Positions 34,461 through 46,366 are shown, counted from the stretch's first letter. The stretch: 64,000 nucleotides of DNA from Craterostigma plantagineum (GCA_027422505.1 JAPQWV010000012.1:20248001-20312000), one strand, 5' to 3'. Notes: generated by a model from the sequence alone, not told the origin. Numbers and translations: made by a program.

Positions 34461-35432
34461 GCCACATACAAAAGTGCAACAAAAAAGGTTTTGGAACAAA
34501 AGCAGTAACGAAATACATGGCAAATACGGACCCTACGTCGATACGGCCTCTCTACAAGTACGACGATTATTCCTGTATTTTCCACATCTTTAGCACTTGT
34601 TGGATCTTTTATCTACCTGAGAAGGAATCCTCCGCATCTTTCAGCAACCAAGAAGAACACAAATGCCCGGGTCACGAATAAAATTCCCGTCATCGGTTTG
34701 AGCATTCATCTCGTGCGTCGTCGCTTCATGATCGATACTAAGAATGACTCCCTTTTATACTCACACAATGCAAACAATGCCCCGCCACTAACCGAACTTG
34801 TAGACGGCATATTTTCAGATAATATGACAACCTGTATAAATGGTACGCCTGTATAGTTTACAATGGTACAGCGTACGCGGACATCTTGGTACCGTATAGA
34901 CAAATAAAATGGTACTTAATAAACATAACAAATGGTACGTAATAACGGTTATATAAAGAAACCTGAAATCCCGATGGATTAGCCTCAATAACTGTCAAGA
35001 ATCGACATCCACCCTTACATCGAGCTCTTAGATCGCATTCAACTCCCAGATCTGGGTTAAATTTGATCTCACGGGTGCAATCGATTAACCAAACCCAAAC
35101 CAAAAGAAAAACTTACCTGACAAAATTAACCCCCAAAATCGAGAACCCAACGTTCAATAGGGTCTTCGATCCTTGTCCGGCGCCGGCACGAGCAGAAGGA
35201 GTTGGTCGGCAAGAAGAAATCGTCGACGGCGAGCTGAAGGTCGAATTGCAGAGAAAAAAAAAGCTGAAATGAAATTCTAAATCATTTAATAAGGGTATTT
35301 TCGTAATCTTAGGTGATTAGGTACCTAAGTGTAAAAATTTTATCCAACTAGGTACCTAGCTATAAAATAGTTCTGTCAAGGTATCTAAGTGGCTGATTTT
35401 TTTCCTATTGGGTATTTATGTGTAGATTTCCG
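34461..35432. other. Right arm of the MULE
   Basis: No gene is evident. GTACC words resume at 34840-34940, and the TIR occupies about 35300-35432. A stretch near 35155-35240 is GC-richer and may be the start of a captured gene read leftwards, but no frame is convincing. Confidence 0.5.
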
Positions 35433-35441
35433 AAGCTAGTA

Positions 35442-36249
35442 TATATTATTTTGTACATTTCGATGGAAACAGTGATTTATACAAACATTGTTCCCTTCAA
35501 CGAAAATTTCAATTTATATTTTAATATGTGCTATATGAATTTTATCAAATAAGATAAATATGTAAATTTTTTGGTCTTAAAAACTATTAATATTATCAGA
35601 GTTACATATAAAAGAGTTACTTAGCTATACATATGTAAAACACGGATGATGGATGAACTATAGTAACAAACAAAAACCAAATTAATTAATTATATGTATT
35701 AATGATTTTAATCAATTAATTAATACTTGCTACAAACAAATTATCATTTCAATGTTTTACACCCAGGGGTGCCAATAGTAGCACCTAATGTTGACAAAAA
35801 TGTTTTATAATTATCTTGTTCGATTTCGAACATAATAATAGTTTTATCACATGTATTATTTTGGAAATTACGAAAGTGACCTTATTATATCAATATGCAG
35901 TTTACAAACATAACTATTCTTATGAACATAAGAAAAATATAAGATATGCATATCAGTTTAATCACCATAAAATAAGGAGTAACTTAGTTTATTGAATTTA
36001 TTTTATAAATCATATGAAATACCAACGATTTTATGGAGGAATGAGGATGGTCATTTTAAATTAATAGTTTTGGTTGAACAAATAATGTCAGCCCAAACCC
36101 ACCGTTTATTTATCTTGCATTCTCTTATTGATAGTGGGCATTTTAATTGTAGCGGACTTACAAGAAAACACATATTGTCAACTGAACATGATTAAATCGG
36201 ATAATAATAACATTATCTTGGCTTATCCTAGTAACTAAACGCAGCTTGT
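35442..36249. other. AT-rich intergenic DNA
   Basis: Long AT-rich stretch with no ORF, tandem repeat or terminus that I can support. Confidence 0.5.
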
Positions 36250-36500
36250 ATATACTAGTTTTTGCCTGGGCAATGCACGGTCTTAGTATACATAAATAAT
36301 TTAATTTACTAATATAATTTAATTATGTGGAAATACAAAAAAGAAAAATATATGATATATAGCTACTTTTAAATAATTATTATATCCAATTGAGTTTGTA
36401 TTTATAACGAAAATAGTTTTTAATGTCTATACAGTGATACATTGAAGCATGATAAGGAGTTTAATGGTTCTTTCAAAAACATAATGCAGAGAATTGGATT
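36250..36500 (-). mobile_element. Possible Helitron 3' end (minus strand)
   Basis: Read on the minus strand near 36285-36254, CCGTGCATTGCCCAGG (a decayed hairpin of the CCCGTGCATTGCACGGG type) is followed by CAAAAACTAGT. This is the hairpin-plus-CTAGT ending of plant Helitrons. The 5' TC end could not be found; the right boundary given here is arbitrary. Confidence 0.4.
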
Positions 36501-36585
36501 TATTCTACCTTACCCACGTTACCAACCCAATTCCGTTGGAATTTTCAAGGGGTATTGAAAACTTCAATTTCATACCAGTCAGAAT

Positions 36586-37578
<993 letters not shown>

Positions 37579-37788
37579 GTCAGAATATCCAAAGGAATTG
37601 AGTTACTTCCCACATGAGTAGCGAAGAATGGACCTAAATTGGATCAGATACGCGAATATTGTACAATAACTAAACAGAAGCTTAAAATGTGTTTGTAATC
37701 TCACGTTGATAAACATAATTTTTTATGTTTATATTTATGATAAATAGGTCATTAGTATTTGAGTTTTGGAGAATCTTCGCGTAATTAT

Positions 37789-37942
37789 TGTGATATCCCC
37801 CACCGATTGGGGGGGGGGGGGGAACATGCATTTATAAGAGTGTGGACACCCCTCCCATTGACGCTTTTTAAAGCCGTGCGAGTGGGTGGGAGTTCGTTGG
37901 AACTCCGTAGTTAAGCGTGCTGAGGGAGAGTAGTACCAGGAT
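37789..37942 (+). mobile_element. Truncated Cassandra-like TRIM fragment with 5S rRNA-derived sequence
   Basis: It is absent from the 3' LTR, where GTAATTAT joins GGCAAGAA directly. The insert begins TGTGATATCCCCCACC with the LTR start typical of these terminal-repeat miniature elements. It ends with a 5S rRNA-like segment, 37901-37944: AACTCCGTAGTTAAGCGTGC, then GAGAGTAGTACCAGGATGG. That covers the 5S internal promoter region (box A, intermediate element, box C). The 5S 3' end and the right target duplication are missing, so the right side was deleted. Confidence 0.75.
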
Positions 37943-38130
37943 GGCAAGAATTTGGAAAAAATGTGCGAATTGACAAATATTTCAAGACATCGACGAGACA
38001 TAGAGCGGAATTTCTTCCTTGAAACAAGAAATTAGGCAAGGATGAAAATAAGCAGCATGTTTTGAGGCGACGACTCTTTCACATGGACAAAGAAATCAAC
38101 TACAAGATAACTTGCTCTCATATATAAAGT

Positions 38131-38409
38131 AGAACTGTCAAAATGGCGGGCCGGGCCGGGTTGGCCCGCCGCCCGCCAAAGCCCGTCACTTGGCGGGGCG
38201 GGGCGGGCCTAATTTAGCAACATATTAATTATTTATTTATAAATATATGTGTTATTAATTATGATATAATTAATGAATCATTAACTATTAAATTAATATA
38301 TTTTAAATATAATATATAATATATATATAATTTAATAAAACAGGCGGGCTGGCCCGCCCAACCCCGCCAAGCCCACGGCGCGCGCACTGGCCCGTTCAGG
38401 CCCGCGGCG
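38131..38409. mobile_element. MITE with GC-rich inverted arms and AT-rich core
   Basis: It is flanked by TATAAAGT (38123-38130) and TATAAAGG (38410-38417), a likely 8-bp duplication. It begins AGAACTGTCAAAATGGCGGG. The arms GGCGGGCCGGGCC/GGCCCGCC face one another across an AT core at 38220-38340. The right terminus lacks the expected TTTTGACAG end, so it is damaged. hAT-type by duplication size and style. Confidence 0.6.
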
Positions 38410-39444
38410 TATAAAGGATCAGAGCTAAGAGGAAGAAGGGGGCCTGCCTGAAATACCTTTACTGAACCTTCGTAACATTTGCTCACCTACAACCCAAAGC
38501 ATACACCTCAAGCATCCACCTACCACTTCAGGTACATTCACCTTCAAGACCAAGCTCGCAGCTGCTCTTCTCCTCACACAGCACACACTGACACAGCAGC
38601 AAGGACCAAAGATGGGGGTTGCTGCAAAAGGAGCTGAAAAGGTTGCCCCTTCCTCAGACGCACACCACGTGTTCGATCAAAGCACTCATAAGAAAGGGAT
38701 TAACCGCGAAGCCGGAATTCAGGGAAGAGACGTGTTTTTCTCTTTGTTATTTACGCTCCTCGTTGTGTTAATGCTTCGTATGAGTGGCTAAATTCCGTAG
38801 TACTTGAGAAAAGATGAACCCTAGCGAGATCGACATATGTTTTAAGTATTGTTTTTTCTGCTGTTATTACGACTTGGTTATGAATTATAATTGTTTTGAT
38901 TATGTCTATGTGATTGAAATAATTGTTGGGAAATCGTAAGCTACGCTCGAGAGAGGGCTGCGATTAGACCACTCATAGACGAGCGGAATAAATCCGTCCT
39001 TAATTCATAGAGTACTTGTTACGAGTCTTGTGTGATAAGACGCAGTTTCGTCGGTCATAAAAAATCGTATACATGATTTAGGAATTCTCACGATCTAATA
39101 ATTGTGGAAACTTCGTTAAACATTTTAGCAAATTCGGTCAAGTTAGGGGGATTTGAAGTCTCAAATAGGTTTAGTTTTATAGTCGTTAAATCTTTTATTA
39201 ACATTTCGTGATATTTTTTTTTATGATCATAGTTTTATTATTATTTTATTAGCGTATAATCAAATCAACCTTTCTATTAGAAAATTTAAACGAGGTATTC
39301 TATTGTCGCATAGTTCCTTTGGTTCGTACTTGAGTACTTATCGCTTCTATACTACTATCGATAGGTACACACTTTCCTATTGAGCGTAGAATAGTTCGTA
39401 ATATTCGTTATATTTTTAGTACTCGATTCGCTCGATCAAGTTTT

Positions 39445-39462
39445 TGGCGCCGCTGCCGGGGA
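39445..39462 (+). other. tRNA-Asp-type primer-binding site
   Basis: TGGCGCCGCTGCCGGGGA matches the tRNA-Asp site used by Athila/Ogre-type plant elements with one difference from the usual TGGCGCCGTTGCCGGGGA. Confidence 0.88.
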
Positions 39463-39698
39463 ACTTTTGATATTTGGAAGACTTTAGTTTATTATTCTAG
39501 TATATTATTATTATTTTAATTATTATTTGTACGATTATTATTATTATTATTTATATATTTATTATTTTTTTCTCCGCTATTTTTCGTTATTTTAATTAGT
39601 ATTATTGCTGTTATTTTTTATATCAAATATTTTTTATTTTTATTTCTATGTTTTGCTTAATTGGATTTCTTTTGGTCTAGGTACATGTACTTTGTTGC

Positions 39699-40786
39699 AT
39701 GAACCGAAGGAATCCTTCACTACCAATCGTTGAAGGAGACTCGGAGATCGAGAGGACCTTTAACTTAAGGGAAAATGCTAGGCGAGTCGAAGCAACAACC
39801 ATAATGGCGGAACAAAATCGTGACGAGAATCCATTAGCTACGAGAGAACCTCCGATTAAGGAGTTATGGAGAAACAACGCCGTAGGAACAGTGGGCTCAG
39901 CGATAGTTCTTCCTCAAGTCCCTAATAACTTGAGCTAAAACACCATTGGCTTCATGCTTCAGACGACGGCTCAATACGATGGACTCTCCGAGGAGGACGC
40001 CTATAGACACATACGAGACTTCGTATCCGTCACCGACACGATACGAGTGCAAGGCGTGAGCGCCGAAACCATCCGACTCTATCTATTTCCATTCTCTCTA
40101 CGAGGGAATGCGAAGGAGTGGTTTAATCTATTACCAGAAAAATCTATCACCACCTGGGACCAGATGCATGCCACCTTCATTACTCATTTCTTTCCACCAT
40201 CAAAAGCTCTTAAATTAAAGATGGACGTAACCGCGTTCAAGCAAAAGGTGGGCGAAAATCTATATGATGTTTGGACCAGATTCAAGGCGCTCTTGAATCG
40301 TTTTCCTCAACACGGGATGACGAAGAATGAGCAAATTCAGCTAGTCATTGAACGATCATACCGTACAATTACTAGACAGAGCATGCAATGGAGGGCTATG
40401 TAATCTTAGCGCAACGGAAGGCTGGAACTGAGTTGAAGATTATAGCGCGATCCGACAAGGGAGTTCAAGCAGTAGAGGTAAACCACCGGAATGTATGATA
40501 TCGCTGAAACTACCGCAATCAACGCCAAGTTCGACGCCCTCCAACAACAAATGCAGAGATGAATGCACTCTTGCCTATGAAGCCGGTCGTTAATGCTGTC
40601 CAATTACAACCCACATCGAGGACTCCCACAGTTATTGCGCTTTCTCATTCATATCCGACGTATATTCCACCATGCACTATATGCGGAGGAAGCCACGAAG
40701 CAGCTCACTGCCCAGTCACTATTCCAACAGAGCAAGTCGATTACATGGGAAACTACCAAGGTCAGCGAAATTTCGTCCCGAATTGA
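39699..40786 (+). pseudogene. Athila gag relic
   Basis: The frame from 39699 is interrupted by TAA at 39936-39938 and continues in the same frame to 40403. The retrotransposon-gag core shows GLSEEDAYRHIRDFVSVTD, IRLYLFPFSLRGNAKEWFN and ITTWDQMHATFITHFFP. After a frameshift, the zinc knuckle CTICGGSHEAAHC appears at about 40675-40713. Further gag/protease linker lies in other frames to about 41330. The capsid core is well preserved, but the gene cannot make full gag. Confidence 0.85.
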
Positions 40787-41379
40787 GTTCATCCAAACCT
40801 GGCCTACGGAAATCAACAACAAGCTCCGCCTGGATTTCAAAATCAAAGAACACAAGGATATCACGGCGGAAATTCTGAACACCTTTCGGAAAGTCGCGTA
40901 GACAAGCTCGAGGGAATGTTATCTAAGCTAATGGGAAAGCTCGACTCTCGCTTAGATAGTCAAGAAGTGCGGTTGCAAAATACCGAGTCTTAGCTACGGG
41001 CTTTAGGGAAACAAGTTGGGCAGAATGCCAGATCAATCCATCAACGCCCTTCCGGTTCGTTGCCAAGTTACACCGAGACCAACCCAAAGGACCGCCATGT
41101 GAAGGCTGTGACACTTCGCAATGGACGACAGCTCGAGGAAGTACCAAGGACCAAGGCAAACATTGAGATCGAGAAGGCGAATGTCAAGGATGAGAAGGCC
41201 AACATGGAGGATGAAGTCGTAGCCAAACCTTCTATTATGGCATACCAACCAAAGGTCACGTACCCAGCCAGACTCAAGAAGGAGATAGTAGACGATCAGT
41301 TCGGTAATTTTCTCTTTATTTTTAAAACGTTACATATTAACTTACGCTTGTCGAGGCTCTAGCACAGATGCCCCGTTGG

Positions 41380-41883
41380 GCGAAATTCGTCAAGGACTTG
41401 GTAACGAACAAGCGCAAGCTCGGAGATATCGCCACAGTTTGCCTTCGAGGGGAATGCTCGGCCATTCTCGAATGAAAGATTCCGAAGAAGCTTAACGATC
41501 CAGGGAGTTTTACTATACCTTGTCTTATAGGAGATTTAGTTGTTCATAAGGCATAGGCCGATTTAAGTGCTAGTATAAATCTAATGCCTTATTCTATGTT
41601 CAAAAGACTAGGTTTAGGTGAGCCAAAACCCACTAGAATGAGTATTCAGTTAGCCGACAGATCTATCATGTATCCTAGGGGTATCATCGACGATGTGCTC
41701 ATAAAAGTTGATAAATTTGTAATCCCTGCTGATTTTGATATTCTTGACATGGAGGAGGATGATAATATTCCTCTTATTTTAGGTAGACCGTTTCTCGCTA
41801 CCAGGGGAACGATGGTCGATGTTCGTAATGGAACATTGACTTTGACTATAGATAGCAAGAAAGTGACCTTTGATATGACCTAG
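41380..41883 (+). pseudogene. Athila aspartic protease relic
   Basis: The active-site motif DLSAS is encoded at about 41560-41574, preceded by an in-frame TAG a few codons earlier. It continues as INLMPYSMFKRLGLGEPKPT, then ADRSIMYPRGIIDDVLIKV and ILGRPFLATRGTMVDVRNG, the usual retropepsin-like region of Athila/Tat elements. A TAG ends it at 41881-41883. Confidence 0.8.
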
Positions 41884-42159
41884 TCGATGAGTAACACCGA
41901 AGAGCTCGATGATAAGTGCTATTACATGGATATTATCAATTGGGATAACTTCCTAACTTTCCAGGGACTCGCACAAGCCGACCACTCGCCTTAATGAAAG
42001 AATCTGAAGAACGCGAGGCTGCCTTATCGACGGACGTTCACGTGAGCATAGACAACAACATCGAAGACGAGCAACCCGTCAAGGTAAAGACGAGCAACGA
42101 AGAAGAAAGGGAGAAAAGCTCAATCGAGGAACCACCGACGCTCGAACTCAAGCAACTAC

Positions 42160-42875
42160 CCAATCACTTGGAGTATGCATTCTTAGGAGAAAATTCGAAG
42201 TTACCCGTCATCGTGGCCGCGGATCTAGAAGAGGAGCAGAAAAGCATGCTCTTGGACGTGCTAAGAGAACACAAGAAGGCGCTTGCATGAAAAATCTCAG
42301 ACATTCGAGGAATCAACCCAAGATTTTACATGCATAAAATCCTCATGGAGGACAAGTACAAGCCGGTGGTGCAGCCCCAAAGGCGATTGAATCCAAACAT
42401 GAAGGAAGTCCTGAAGGCCGAGGTGATTAAGTTACTTGACGCGGGTGTAACCTATCCGATCTCGGATAGCAAGTGGGTGAGCCCAGTTCAAGTGGTACCA
42501 AAGATGGAGGAATGACCGTAGTGCCCAATGAGAAGAATGAGTTCATTTCGACGAGGACCGTCATGGGGTGGAGCGTCTGCATCGACTATCGAAAATTAAA
42601 CGATGCGACGCGAAAAGGTCATTTCGCTTTACCCTTCATTGATCAAATGCTTGAACGTTTATCCGGTCAAGATTTTTATTGCTTTCGTGATGGTCTTTCT
42701 GGATATTTGCAGATTCCCATTATGCCGGGGATCAAGAAAAGACTACCTTTACATGCCCCTTCGGGACATTCGCATACCGACGGATGCCTTTTGGACTATG
42801 CAACGCTCTAGTTACTTTTTAGTGGTGTATGATGGCCATCTTCGACAAGCTAGTAGGAGACATAATGGAGGTATT
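42160..42875 (+). pseudogene. Athila reverse transcriptase, N-terminal part
   Basis: Pieces in different frames show the RT fingers and palm: YKPVVQPQRRLNPNMKEV, ISDSKWVSPVQVVPKMEE, VCIDYRKLNDATRKGHFALP and the GLSGYLQIP-type motif. At least three frameshifts separate them. The part ends at 42875, directly before the catalytic Met-Asp-Asp motif, where the solo LTR is inserted. Confidence 0.82.
42871..42875. repeat. Target-site duplication GTATT of the solo LTR
   Basis: Repeated at 45413-45417. The two copies flank 42876-45412 exactly. Confidence 0.9.
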
Positions 42876-43319
42876 TGTGACAACCCTACTTTCTAACGAT
42901 AATTAGTTGCGAATTTTAACAACGTAAGTCGCGGAAAACCCGTCTAACAAATTTTTTTCTTAAAATATAATATACTACAGCAGAAGTCGTCCTACAACGT
43001 TATAACTATACACGGGCCGTATCCCCAAAATAACAAAACGTCAAAACCCTAACGTCGCTTCACAGGTCGTCATCCATGTACAGCCCCGCCCTCAAAAGTT
43101 CGTGGAGCACTACCGTCAGCCTGCCTCAGCCGCGACGCGCATTAGCGTCGGGCTCGGTACCTACAACACGTAAACCCTGAGCTATTTGCCCAGTAGGTGA
43201 AATATGCGTGAATGCAGCGTGCGCTCGAATACACCTCACGACATGCACGCTCGACCCTGATCGTGACCTATCACATCTCACGACTCCCAATGACTCAACA
43301 TTATCTACCATCGGGTATC

Positions 43320-43652
43320 CCACTCAGGTCGCTTTAGAATGGGAAGACTTCTCAGATCTCTTTAGAGTCGTCCATTCCCGAGTTGAGGTTCGCACTCGGT
43401 CGGCCCACTCAGGTCTCTTTAGAGTGGTACGTACTGGAGTTTTCCCCTCTATACCTAGCGTTCGGGCGGCCAACTCAGGCCTCTTTAGAGTGGCACTCAC
43501 CCAATCCACTATCCCCACGCTCGGGCGGCCAATTCAGGTCTCTTTAGAGTAGCACAGACCCAAGCACCATCCTACGCTCAGGCGGCCAACTCAGGCTCTT
43601 TAGAGTGGCACGCACCCAAGCACGGGCTGCCTACTCAGGTCTCTTTAGAGCG
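43320..43652. repeat. Degenerate 45-65 bp repeats, CTCAGGTCTCTTTAGAG core
   Basis: The core recurs at about 43323, 43351, 43407, 43473, 43532, 43590 and 43634, mostly followed by TGGCAC and preceded by GGCGGCCA. It lies within the solo LTR. Confidence 0.85.
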
Positions 43653-44089
43653 GCATACACCCATGTATCCCTCTACCTGACGCCTAGACCAACACCACCC
43701 TTTGACACCCCATAAGTTACCGTTCCACACGGTACTCAATTCTCTCGCACTGACATGGAATGCAAGTGCAATGCAAATAACATATGACATGCAACAAATA
43801 TAATATACGTAAATCATGTAATTGACCAAGTTACATAATTCACCGATTCCCATAATCACATAGATTCATATTGGCACATGCATTCACATAAAAGGGTTAC
43901 GTGCCGTAGTGAAGAGTTCACCTACCTGTCGTCCTTACGTTAGCAACTGGCAATTCCCTAATATTTTGAACTGCTGAACACGAAATAATATCATATCAGT
44001 TGGTGCGCATGCTCTCAAGCTATTACTAATAAAATAGCTCAATTCTGAATTCATGTTTAAAAGTCAACGGTCAACTTGTGGAATTAATT

Positions 44090-44480
44090 AGTCAATTCGC
44101 AAACTTCAGTCAGCCCGCGATAATGTATAGCTCGCGAACCCCCCTCAAGACCCGCGAACGACTAGTTCGCGAACCCTCTCAAGGCCTGCGAACTACACAC
44201 ACCTCGCGAAGTTCTTACGATCCGCGACCACTCGGCCCGCGAAAGGTTCACTGTTCGCGAAACCCTCAGGACTCGCGAAACACATTCGGCCCGCGAGGGC
44301 CGCTCCTTCTCTCTCAGCCATTCAGTCCGTGAAAATGATTTAGCCCGCTAGAACGTTACACACTCACAATTCGTGAACTCTTTAGGACCTGCGAACTGAG
44401 CAGGCCCGCGATCACTTTCGGCCCGAAGCTTGTCTCACACTCGCGAAACCATTCCAGTTCACGACACTTAATTTGCGAAA
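44090..44480. repeat. Interspersed CGCGAA/TTCGCG motif cluster in the solo LTR
   Basis: Words such as GCCCGCGA, TTCGCGAAC, CTCGCGAAA and CCGCGAAC recur about a dozen or more times at 15 to 35 base spacing. This is in the same relative part of the LTR where the related LTR at 85-2793 has its AATCGCCCGATT array. Confidence 0.8.
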
Positions 44481-45412
44481 CTCATTTCAAAAATCATAAA
44501 ACACTATCAGACATACCCTTTAAAATCAAAGCCCTAACCTTTCGAAAGTCTCCAAAACCCTCAAAATAGTAACTTTCGAAAATAATCAAAACTCATATAC
44601 CTTCAATGTCATCTTCAAAAATAATTCTAATCCCAAAAAGTCTTACACCCTAAAACAATAAATTTTAAAGAACATCACATAAACATTTATGAAGTTAATT
44701 CGAAATTCTAGGTTTAAATCTATGTCCTAACACCAAAAATCACCCTTGAAAACATCAACGTACACTTAACATGATATGTATATATTACGTAAGTGTATCT
44801 CCTAACATAAGGTCACATAAACTTCATATGATTCACTTTGAACATATATAAAATCATGTAAGTACCGAAATCAGATTACTTTAATATACATGGTATGTAT
44901 ATATTACGTAAGTGTATCTCCTAAAGGTTTAGAGCCTTGTTATGCTCTTAAGCTTGTTGGAATATTTTTCCTTTACACTTGATGTAGCTTTCGCACTTCT
45001 CCTCACTTGGTTTTCTCCCTTCTTGTTCTCGTACTAATCCCTCAAGTTTCTCTTAAGAGGTTTTAGATATGGATGAGTTCTTTTCATGGGATACTCTTAA
45101 TTGACGTGACAAGGTGGTGACTCCTAGTTCCCTTAGTCTTGAGCAACCTTATTAGTGTGATCCTTTCTTTCGAAAGTTTGATTCCTATTACTAATTTAGT
45201 TGTATCAAATATGGCCCTATAAATTGTTCTACCTTTATTAATATCGGTTAAATCCTTTTATCAAGTTTCGAAAATAATTTGAAGCTGACATCGCTTATAT
45301 TTCGCTCTAAGATTTTAATTTCTGCGTCAACATTCCTAATTAGATTCCTAAATTAAATATTCATCCTATTTAATTACACCTATGTCCCGTATTAAATTTT
45401 ACGGGTATTACG

Positions 45413-45665
45413 GTATTCATGGATGATTTCTCAATTGGTAAGACGTTTGATGTATGTCTATCTAACCTTAAGGCTGTGCTTAAGCGATGCGAGGACACAA
45501 ATCTTGTGTAGAATTGGAAGAAATGCCATTTTATGGTGAGAGAGGGGACCGTGTTAGGTCATAAGATTTCGTCTAGGGGGATTGAGGTAGATAGGGCTAA
45601 AATTGAGACTATCGAGCATTTACCCCTACCCTCGTCAGTAAAAGCAATTAGAAGTTTCCTAGGAC
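45413..45665 (+). pseudogene. Athila reverse transcriptase, C-terminal part
   Basis: The frame resumes at the duplicated GTATT with the catalytic Met-Asp-Asp motif (about 45419-45427). It goes on through FDVCLSNLKAVLKRCED, a stop at 45508-45510, and VLGHKISSRGIEVDRAKIE, the connection into RNase H. It is the direct continuation of the frame broken at 42875. Confidence 0.85.
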
Positions 45666-46230
45666 ATGCGGATTTTTATTATTAAGGACTTCTCTAAAAT
45701 TGCTAGACCTTTAACCCGTCTACTTGAGAAAGATGTGCCATATGAGTTTACATTCGAGTGCATGCATGCATTTTTGATACTTAAGGATAAGCTTATTAAT
45801 GCTCCTATCATGGTAGCCCCTGATTGGGGTCTACCTTTTGAACTAATGTGCGATGCTAGTGATTTTGCATTAGGGGCAGTTTTGGGGCAGCGGCGGGACA
45901 AGCACTTTCAGCCAATATACTATGCAAGCAAAACTTTGAACTAGGCACAAGCGAATTACACTACCACCGAAAAAGAGTTGCTTGCGGTCGTGTTCGCGCT
46001 CGACAAGTTTCGGACCTACCTCATCCTTTCAAAGGTCATTGTCTACACGGATCAGTCGGCCCTCAAGCACCTCCTCGTCAAACCCGATGCAAAGCCAAGA
46101 CTAATCCGATGGATCCTACTACTTCAAGAATTTGACGTGGAAATTCGAGACCAAAAGGGGGCTGAAAATTTTGCAGCCGATCACTTATCGAGATTAAAGG
46201 ACTCACATTACGAAAAGATAGACGAGGATA
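45666..46230 (+). pseudogene. Athila RNase H relic
   Basis: Two pieces of one frame are separated by a TAG at 45942-45944. The first has ARPLTRLLEKDVPYEFTFEC and ELMCDASDFALGAVLGQR (catalytic Asp); the second [20 protein letters not shown] (catalytic Glu), [16 protein letters not shown] (Asp) and FAADHLSRL at the end. All four expected acidic landmarks are near their usual spacing. The gene ends shortly before the Copia insertion. Confidence 0.87.
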
Positions 46231-46366
46231 ACATCAAGGACCACTTCTCTGACGAGCATCTTTATGCCCTACGTGAGGTAAACGATGATATTCCTTGGTA
46301 TGCTGATATTGCTAACTATCTCATGGCAAGGATCATACCAAATGATGATATTCCTTGGTATGCTGA
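46231..46366 (+). pseudogene. Linker to integrase with a 26-bp direct duplication
   Basis: ATGATGATATTCCTTGGTATGC (first bases shown) occurs near 46284 and again near 46342. The first copy continues [10 protein letters not shown] as in intact Athila; the second runs straight into the Copia LTR. The following integrase zinc-binding half is missing. Confidence 0.7.

Larger units (their letters stand above)
30317..35432 (+). mobile_element. 5.1-kb MULE-type DNA transposon with long degenerate TIRs
   Basis: A perfect 9-bp duplication AAGCTAGTA flanks it (30308-30316 and 35433-35441), the size produced by Mutator-like transposition. About 130 bases at each end are inverted relative to one another, sharing AAATACC, GGTACCTAGTTG and GGTACCTAA blocks in the same order. 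The interior holds a relic multi-exon gene (31171-32075) and, on both sides of it, arrays rich in GTACC. No transposase domain is visible, so it is non-autonomous. Confidence 0.85.
37707..39438 (+). mobile_element. Athila-type Ty3/gypsy 5' LTR, with two insertions
   Basis: It starts TGATAAACATAA. Its first 430 bases match the 3' LTR beginning at 61713 (TGACAAACATAA), apart from two inserted pieces at 37789-37942 and 38131-38409. It ends CGATCA six bases before the primer-binding site. Without the insertions it would be about 1.3 kb. Confidence 0.85.
42876..45412. mobile_element. 2537-bp solo LTR (family of the LTR at 85-2793)
   Basis: It begins TGTGACAACCC and ends GGGTATTACG, near-inverted with a decayed terminal CA. 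GTATT on both sides proves insertion. There is no primer site, interior or second LTR, so it is a solo LTR left by intra-element recombination. It shares blocks with 85-2793. No coding. Confidence 0.88.

Noticed and set aside
33610..34593. Tyr/Ile-rich frames of up to 174 codons
   Set aside because: Translations of the 23-bp GTACC minisatellite; a unit of 23 or 24 bases shifts frame repeatedly and no conserved protein is implied.
37901..37944. 5S rRNA gene
   Set aside because: Only the internal-promoter third is present; it lacks the 5' and 3' parts of 5S and sits in a transposon fragment.
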